Shown: positions 6,314 through 10,211 of the stretch, piece by piece | Layout: each line of letters opens with the position of its first letter | How positions within the stretch are numbered: position 1 is the first letter of the stretch | Assembly (NCBI GenBank): GCA_016287975.1 | Contig: JAEEXV010000099.1 | Coordinates: 1 to 10,211 of the forward strand | Length of the DNA: 10,211 nt | From: Lentisphaeria bacterium | Lineage (GTDB): Bacteria; Verrucomicrobiota; Lentisphaeria; Oligosphaerales; Oligosphaeraceae | Reading direction: 5' to 3' | Translations under genes and position numbers: made by a program | The notes under the pieces: generated by a model | The model's database searches: none | Told to the model about the DNA's origin: nothing | What the model saw: only the letters and a program-made list of their open reading frames with translations

Positions 6314-8437
6314 ATGGACTTCCTCTCCCTTGGCGGGGAACTCGCCAATCTGACGGGTTTCGTGCAATTCCGGTTGCCGGGTGGCTGCCGCGTGCAGGTT
6401 TGCGCAGGTCAGGAAAACCCCTTCGTCAAAGTCCGTCTGGAGGCGGAGTTCCCCCGCCCAGACACCCTCGTCGTGCGCCTGCGCTGCCGCAACTGCCAGG
6501 ACTACCCGCTCTTCCTGGAGTGCCTCGCGCCAGCCAGCCTGGAGGCCGATGTCGGCGGAACGACCGCGCTGGGCGAGAGCGTGACCGCCTGGACGATGCT
6601 CGCGGGCGGTCTCGGCCCTGGAGTGCGCGCCCTCTGCACGGAGTGCTTCTCCCACAAGGCGCGGGACTTCCACGCGCGGGACTACGCGCTCTTCGGCAAC
6701 AACGCCCGCGGCCGCTATCTGCTGTTCGGCTTCCTGGAGTTCGACCGCCAGGACACGCGCATCGCCCTCCATGCCGAACGGGACAACGTCCGCCTGGAGC
6801 AACTCGTGGCGCGCTGCGAACTGGCGGGGTGTCCGCTGCCCCCTGGCGCCCAATGCGTGAGCGAGCCCCTGCTGGTGCGCGTCGGCGGCGCCCCCGCGCA
6901 GATGATGCTCGAATACACGGACGAACTGGCCAGGCGGCATGGCCCGCGCCGCCGTTTTCCCGACCTCACGGGCTGGGCGACCTGGGACTACTACCAGCGC
7001 GGCATCACCGAGGCGGAGGTCATGCGCAACGTCCGCTGGCTGGCCGAACACCGTTCGACCGTCCCTGTCTCCTACATCCAGCTGGACGACGGCTACGAGG
7101 TGCGCGAGGGGGACTGGCTGCTGGCCAACGAGAAGTTCCCGCATGGCCTGAAGTGGCTGGCCGACGAAGTGCACGCGGCGGGCTTCCAGGCGGGGCTGTG
7201 GGTGTGCCCGTTCCTGGCGGCGCCGCAGTCGCGGGTCGCCGTGGAGCATCCCGAGTGGCTGCTGCGCGGCAGGACTGGCGCCCCGCTTGTCCTCAACGGC
7301 TATGCGGTGCGGGAGGTGCATGGCCTGGACTGCACCGTCCCTGGCGTGCTCGACTATCTGCGCGGGCTGGCGCATGCGCTCACCGTCGACTACGGCTTCG
7401 ACTACCTCAAATTGGACGGCGCCAATCGGCAGGTGCTTTCCCGTCTGGGCTTTCCGCAGGATGCGGGGGTCGGGCGCGGCGAGGCGATGCGGCGGGGGCT
7501 TGCCGCCTTCCGCGAGGGGATGCGCCCTGGCGCGATCCTCCTCAATGGTTCGACCTTCGGCCTTTCGCTGGGCATCTCCGATGCGATGCGCGTCGGGGAG
7601 GACGCAGGCGGGCGCTGGGATGCCTCGAAGATCGCCAAGGACCACGGCGAGCGGGACCGTTTCAACGGCCCTGGCGAAGTGCTGCGGGCCATTGCGGCCG
7701 CCAACAACCATTTCTACCTGCACAAGCGCCTCTGGACCAACGACCCCGACTACCTGGTGGTGCGCCAGGAGGGGCTGAACTCCGAGTTGTCCCTGGAGGA
7801 GGCCCGTTCCTGGGCGACTGTCGTCGCCATGAGCCAGGGCACCGTCATGCTCGCCGATCCGCCTGGCGAACTGCTTCCCGAGCGGCTGGAGATCGTGGAG
7901 AAGATCCTTCCCCACGCCCCCGCCGCGGCCCGTCCCGTCGATTTCTTTCGGCGCAATGTCCCCGCGATTCTGGCCATGCCGCTGCGGAATGCCGTGGGCG
8001 ACTGGCTGCTGGTTTCCGTCACCAACACCGACCTGCCCAAGCGCAATCGCGACTATGTCCTCGACTTCCAGGAACTCGGCCTCGACCCCGACAGCGACTA
8101 TCGGCTGTTCGAGTTTTGGACGTCGGCCGACTGCGGCACGGCGCGCGGCGCCTTCACCGTCCGCGACCTCCCGCCGCACCATACGCGGCTCTTCGCCATT
8201 CGGCGCCATACTGGCGCGCTCCAGATCCTGGGGACCGACGCGCATTTCACCATGGGCGCCGTCGAAATCACTGCCTTCGACGGCCGCATGCTCCATGTCC
8301 GCCCGCGCCCCAAGCCGTGGCGCGTCTTTTTCGCCCTCCCCGAAAGCGGTCCCTGCCTCAGGGGGCTCCGCCGCCATTCCGCGCACTGCGGCTGCCTTGA
8401 GATTCCGCCTGGCGCAACCGAGGCACCGCTGAAGTGA
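6314..8437 (+). CDS. GH36-like alpha-galactosidase / alpha-N-acetylgalactosaminidase
   Basis: From the ATG 2 nt after the GH84-like stop, this is a 707-residue protein. The first ~200 residues are a beta-rich N-terminal domain. The catalytic barrel starts near W221/W224-DYYQRG, followed by the substrate-binding strand IQLDDGYE (D258-D259). The nucleophile motif YLKLDGAN holds D368, and DAMRVGEDAGG holds the probable acid/base D430. The order and spacing match GH36 (nucleophile Asp in K-x-D, acid/base Asp in an R-x-G-x-D context), as in retaining alpha-galactosidases. A C-terminal beta domain covers about 540-707. No signal peptide is seen, so it should act in the cytoplasm, in contrast to the exported partner upstream. 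AGGA at 6300-6303 lies 10 nt before the start. A longer frame opening at 6101 would overlap the previous gene by 211 nt and is rejected. Exact sugar specificity cannot be read from the sequence. Confidence 0.88.
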   Translation: MDFLSLGGELANLTGFVQFRLPGGCRVQVCAGQENPFVKVRLEAEFPRPDTLVVRLRCRNCQDYPLFLECLAPASLEADVGGTTALGESVTAWTMLAGGLGPGVRALCTECFSHKARDFHARDYALFGNNARGRYLLFGFLEFDRQDTRIALHAERDNVRLEQLVARCELAGCPLPPGAQCVSEPLLVRVGGAPAQMMLEYTDELARRHGPRRRFPDLTGWATWDYYQRGITEAEVMRNVRWLAEHRSTVPVSYIQLDDGYEVREGDWLLANEKFPHGLKWLADEVHAAGFQAGLWVCPFLAAPQSRVAVEHPEWLLRGRTGAPLVLNGYAVREVHGLDCTVPGVLDYLRGLAHALTVDYGFDYLKLDGANRQVLSRLGFPQDAGVGRGEAMRRGLAAFREGMRPGAILLNGSTFGLSLGISDAMRVGEDAGGRWDASKIAKDHGERDRFNGPGEVLRAIAAANNHFYLHKRLWTNDPDYLVVRQEGLNSELSLEEARSWATVVAMSQGTVMLADPPGELLPERLEIVEKILPHAPAAARPVDFFRRNVPAILAMPLRNAVGDWLLVSVTNTDLPKRNRDYVLDFQELGLDPDSDYRLFEFWTSADCGTARGAFTVRDLPPHHTRLFAIRRHTGALQILGTDAHFTMGAVEITAFDGRMLHVRPRPKPWRVFFALPESGPCLRGLRRHSAHCGCLEIPPGATEAPLK

Positions 8438-8513
8438 CCCCGCGCGGTTTTCGGGGCGGATTGGAATGAGATCGGGCGATTCGAGCCAACCAGCGGGCAA
8501 GCCCGCTGGCACA
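8438..8513 (+). other. Intergenic stretch between operon and GATTC array
   Basis: It has no gene. It contains a weak CCCCG/CGGGG stem (8438-8442 with 8452-8456, 9 nt loop including TTTT) directly after the stop codon, and the strong hairpin at 8490-8509. Confidence 0.6.
8490..8509 (+). terminator. Strong hairpin after the operon, possible terminator or REP-like palindrome
   Basis: CCAGCGGG/CAAG/CCCGCTGG forms a perfect 8 bp GC-rich stem with a 4 nt loop. It sits 52 nt after the last stop of the operon, immediately before the repeat array. No T-tract follows, so intrinsic termination is not certain; it may protect the 3' end or be a dispersed palindrome. Its 8-4-8 size equals the two hairpins at 172-191 and 232-251. 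Confidence 0.5.
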
Positions 8514-9033
8514 CGCGGCTCAAGATTCAAGATTCAAGATTCCGGGCGGCTCAAGATTCCGGGCGGCTCAAGATTCTGGATTCAAGATTCCGGGCGGCTC
8601 AAGATTCCGAATTCACCGTCAAGATTCTGGATTCAAGATTCCGGGCGGCTCAAGATTCTGGATTCAAGATTCCGGGCGGCTCAAGATTCTGGATTCAAGA
8701 TTCAGGATTCAAGGCGGCTCAAGATTCCGGATTCAAGATTCCGGATTCAAGGCGGCTCAAGATTCCGGATTCAAGATTCCGGATTCAAGATTCAAGGCGG
8801 CTCAAGATTCGGGATTCACCGTCAAGATTCTGGATTCAAGATTCCGGGCGGCTCAAGATTCCGGATTCACCGTCAAGATTCTGGATTCAAGATTCCGGGC
8901 GGCTCAAGATTCCAGATTCAAGATTCCGGATTCAAGATTCAAGGCGGCTCAAGATTCATGATTCAAGATTCCGGATTCAAGATTCAAGGCGGCTCAAGAT
9001 TCCGGATTCAAGATTCAAGGCGGCTCAAGATTC
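8514..9033. repeat. GATTC heptamer array A with 10-mer and 6-mer modules
   Basis: About 520 bp read completely as 7-mers (invariant AAGATTC alternating with CGGATTC, TGGATTC or variants), a 10-mer 'hub' (CGGGCGGCTC or AAGGCGGCTC, the first one partial) and a 6-mer ACCGTC used three times. Successive GGCT hub positions are 8517, 8548, 8565, 8596, 8647, 8678, 8716, 8754, 8799, 8850, 8901, 8946, 8991 and 9022. Spacings are 31, 17, 31, 51, 31, 38, 38, 45, 51, 51, 45, 45 and 31, all equal to 10 plus 7n, with 6 more where ACCGTC is present. The plus strand stays open over the whole array because the modules rarely contain stops; this is a composition effect, not a gene. Confidence 0.96.
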
Positions 9034-9828
9034 GAGTCCCATTTTCCCCTTTTCACTTGCTACCGCCAGACCAGCCTCATATTCCATGCTGCCGCGGCAA
9101 TCTGGGTATGCCGAGCAACTCCAGAATGGGCGACCTGCATTGCGGCCCTTTTTAGCAAGGACCTTGCGCATCGGTTTGCCACAGAACGGACAGTTTGGCG
9201 TCGGGGTTTCATTTAACTGGGCATCCCGTTGTTCTAAACGGGCTTTGCTCATTCGTTCAGTGAAGCCGCCATTCTGCGAAAAATCCGTTGCGATGAGTTC
9301 CATGTGGCGGTGCAAGAGTTTGCAGGCCTGTTCAATCAACACGAGAATGGAATTGGCGGCAAGCACTGGATCTTCGGCCTCACACCACGGGGCAAAGCGT
9401 CGTTGCATTGCCAGCAGATATTCCCCGTAGTCGTGACGGAGATTCCCAGGTGTTCCAGATTCAAAAGGTGCCAGGGAAAGTTTCAGGATTTCCTGCATTT
9501 GAATATCCGATTCAGCCCAAGGCGAAAGTTTGTTTTCCAAAATAAAAGCCTCATAGTCCCCCGCCAGTTCCTCTAGAGATCCCTTCGCGACATCATAAAG
9601 CCGCAATTCTGTTTCCTTGCTGGTGCCTGCGCGAACAGAACCTTCCACAATATTCTGCCTGGCGCTGCGCGCTGCTCCGACCATTTGGCCAACGGTCTTC
9701 CCCAAGGCATCATTTTGATAACTGTAGTTTCTGCGGCAGAAGGTGCAGGTGAAATGATACACGAGGCAGACGTATGCAAAGGCGAACATTTTCCGATAGC
9801 CGCCGTACGGACCGATGATTTGTGTCAT
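9025..9828 (-). CDS. Four-helix-bundle suffix-domain protein with C-terminal zinc ribbon
   Basis: The predicted 267-residue protein begins MTQIIGPYGGYRKMFAF. Residues about 9-105 match the S23/Avd-like four-helix bundle of the 'suffix' type: GGYRK, then MVGAARSARQNIVEGSVRAGTSKETELRLYDVAKGSLEELAGDYEAFI. Residues 106-195 are helical (QEILKLSLAPFE; DYGEYLLAMQRRFAPWCE; ANSILVLIEQACKLLHRHM). The end carries a topoisomerase-I-type zinc ribbon, CPFCGKPMRK...RPFWSCSAYPDC, with C213, C216, C238 and C244. Relatives such as the DGR accessory protein Avd bind nucleic acid; the function of this subtype is unknown. AAGGAGG lies 8 nt before ATG 9828, which favours this start over a TTG at 9861. The last two codons and the TGA come from the last AAGATTC unit of array A. 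Base composition is clearly lower in GC than the operon, suggesting a separate origin. Confidence 0.85.
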   Translation of the reverse strand: MTQIIGPYGGYRKMFAFAYVCLVYHFTCTFCRRNYSYQNDALGKTVGQMVGAARSARQNIVEGSVRAGTSKETELRLYDVAKGSLEELAGDYEAFILENKLSPWAESDIQMQEILKLSLAPFESGTPGNLRHDYGEYLLAMQRRFAPWCEAEDPVLAANSILVLIEQACKLLHRHMELIATDFSQNGGFTERMSKARLEQRDAQLNETPTPNCPFCGKPMRKVLAKKGRNAGRPFWSCSAYPDCRGSMEYEAGLAVASEKGKMGLES

Positions 9829-9836
9829 TTGCGAAT

Positions 9837-9843
9837 CCTCCTT
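9837..9843 (-). promoter_or_regulatory. Strong ribosome binding site of the four-helix gene
   Basis: AAGGAGG on the minus strand lies 8 nt upstream of ATG 9828. It decides that start against the in-frame TTG at 9861 and the ATG that lies just before the site. Confidence 0.8.
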
Positions 9844-9866
9844 GTTCATGGGTGAAATCAAACGTT

Positions 9867-9878
9867 GGGCATTTGCCC
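9867..9878. promoter_or_regulatory. Small palindrome in the four-helix gene leader
   Basis: GGGCA-TT-TGCCC is a near-perfect 12 bp palindrome. It lies just after the predicted transcription start (near 9880) and about 24 nt before the ribosome binding site, a place where an operator or small hairpin could act. There is no other evidence. Confidence 0.3.
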
Positions 9879-9886
9879 GAATGCGA

Positions 9887-9914
9887 ATGATAAGCCCACT
9901 TTCTGAGATTGCAA
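9887..9914 (-). promoter_or_regulatory. Candidate sigma70-type promoter of the four-helix gene
   Basis: On the minus strand, TTGCAA (9914-9909) and TATCAT (9892-9887) are separated by 16 nt, with 4/6 and 5/6 matches to consensus. A second possible -10, TATGAT at 9945-9940, has only a C-rich -35 region and is weaker. Confidence 0.5.
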
Positions 9915-10002
9915 ATCAAGTGTCGCAAAGACAACAATAATCATAGAAAAGGCGGGAATTGCGGGGAAAAATGCGCCATGCATTTTGAGACTTGGTTGCC
10001 CA

Positions 10003-10211
10003 TGAATCTTGAGCCGCCCTGAATCTTGAATCTGGAATCTTGAGCCGCCCTGAATCTTGAATCTGGAATCTTGAGCGGCCTTGAATCTTGAATCCTGAAT
10101 CTTGACGGCGAATCCCGAATCTTGAGCGGCCCTGAATCTTGAATCCTGAATCTTGAGCGGCCCTGAATCTTGAATCCTGAATCTTGAGCGGCCCTGAATC
10201 TTGAATCCTGA
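10003..10211. repeat. GATTC heptamer array B, inverted relative to array A
   Basis: Read on the minus strand, this is the same module system as array A: AAGATTC, AGGATTC/CAGATTC, a 10-mer hub, and one 6-mer GCCGTC. Hub positions (CTTGAG on plus) are 10008, 10039, 10070, 10121, 10152 and 10183, with spacings 31, 31, 51, 31, 31. The 51 bp interval contains the 6-mer after two 7-mers counted on the minus strand, as in array A. The two hubs nearest the gene read GGCGGCTC as in array A; the outer four read GGCCGCTC. The array runs off the window end. Confidence 0.96.

Larger units (their letters stand above)
9829..10002 (-). other. AT-rich 5' region between four-helix gene and array B
   Basis: No further gene is visible here. 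It holds the ribosome binding site, palindrome and promoter candidates listed separately. Confidence 0.6.

Noticed and set aside
6287..8530. Antisense open frame of 747 codons opposite the GH36-like gene
   Set aside because: No recognisable domain; the catalytic motifs are on the plus strand and the frame extends into intergenic sequence.
8466..9155. Plus-strand open frame of 229 codons across array A
   Set aside because: It is a frame kept open by stop-poor repeat modules, with low-complexity translation (SRFKIQDSG-like). It has no ribosome binding site and its 3' part lies antisense to the four-helix gene.
9025..9828. Diversity-generating retroelement
   Set aside because: Only an Avd-like four-helix protein is seen. 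No reverse transcriptase, template repeat or variable C-type lectin gene is present in the window.
8514..10211. Insertion sequence with terminal inverted repeats
   Set aside because: The inverted arrays flank a gene, but it encodes no transposase, and the array lengths and unit orders differ, unlike true terminal repeats.

Overview
The window looks like an accessory locus from a GC-rich bacterium of the PVC group, most likely Lentisphaerota (Victivallis-like) or Kiritimatiellota. The evidence is the gene mix: a GntR-headed regulator with a LacI-type sensor, a PF12831-type FAD oxidoreductase, a short pseudopilin with an [16 protein letters not shown] segment and an H-X9-DG motif, a GH84-like and a GH36-like glycosidase, and a four-helix-bundle protein with a zinc ribbon. 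The assignment rests on recognition of these families only; there is no rRNA or tRNA in the window.

Layout. Positions 1-154 are a heptamer repeat array built on (C/G)AGACCC, cut by the window edge. Two tandem copies of a hairpin element follow (143-251), then an AT-rich leader (about 260-458) with a good sigma70-type promoter. Positions 459-8437 hold five plus-strand genes packed as one operon: regulator, FAD oxidoreductase (ATGA overlap), pseudopilin (19 nt gap), exported GH84-like enzyme (9 nt gap), and GH36-like enzyme (2 nt gap). A strong hairpin lies at 8490-8509. A second heptamer array, built on NNGATTC, covers 8514-9033. A minus-strand gene (9025-9828) encodes a four-helix-bundle/suffix-domain protein with a C-terminal topoisomerase-type zinc ribbon, and its stop codon lies inside the array. 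Behind its promoter region, an inverted copy of the same array runs from 10003 to the window end.

How the genes may work together. The operon reads as a glycan-use cassette. The regulator senses a small ligand, probably a sugar. The GH84-like enzyme, with a signal peptide, would act outside the cytoplasm on N-acetylhexosaminides. The GH36-like enzyme, without a signal peptide, would act in the cytoplasm on alpha-galactosides or alpha-N-acetylgalactosaminides. The FAD enzyme may oxidise a released sugar or a related metabolite. The pseudopilin could be a surface or secretion component. Substrates are inferred from families only.

The most unusual part is the repeat architecture. The array intervals measured obey a strict module grammar (7-mers plus fixed 10-, 6- or 4-mer spacers, with no off-grammar indels seen). 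The two GATTC arrays face each other around the four-helix gene and end at the identical module edge on both inner sides.
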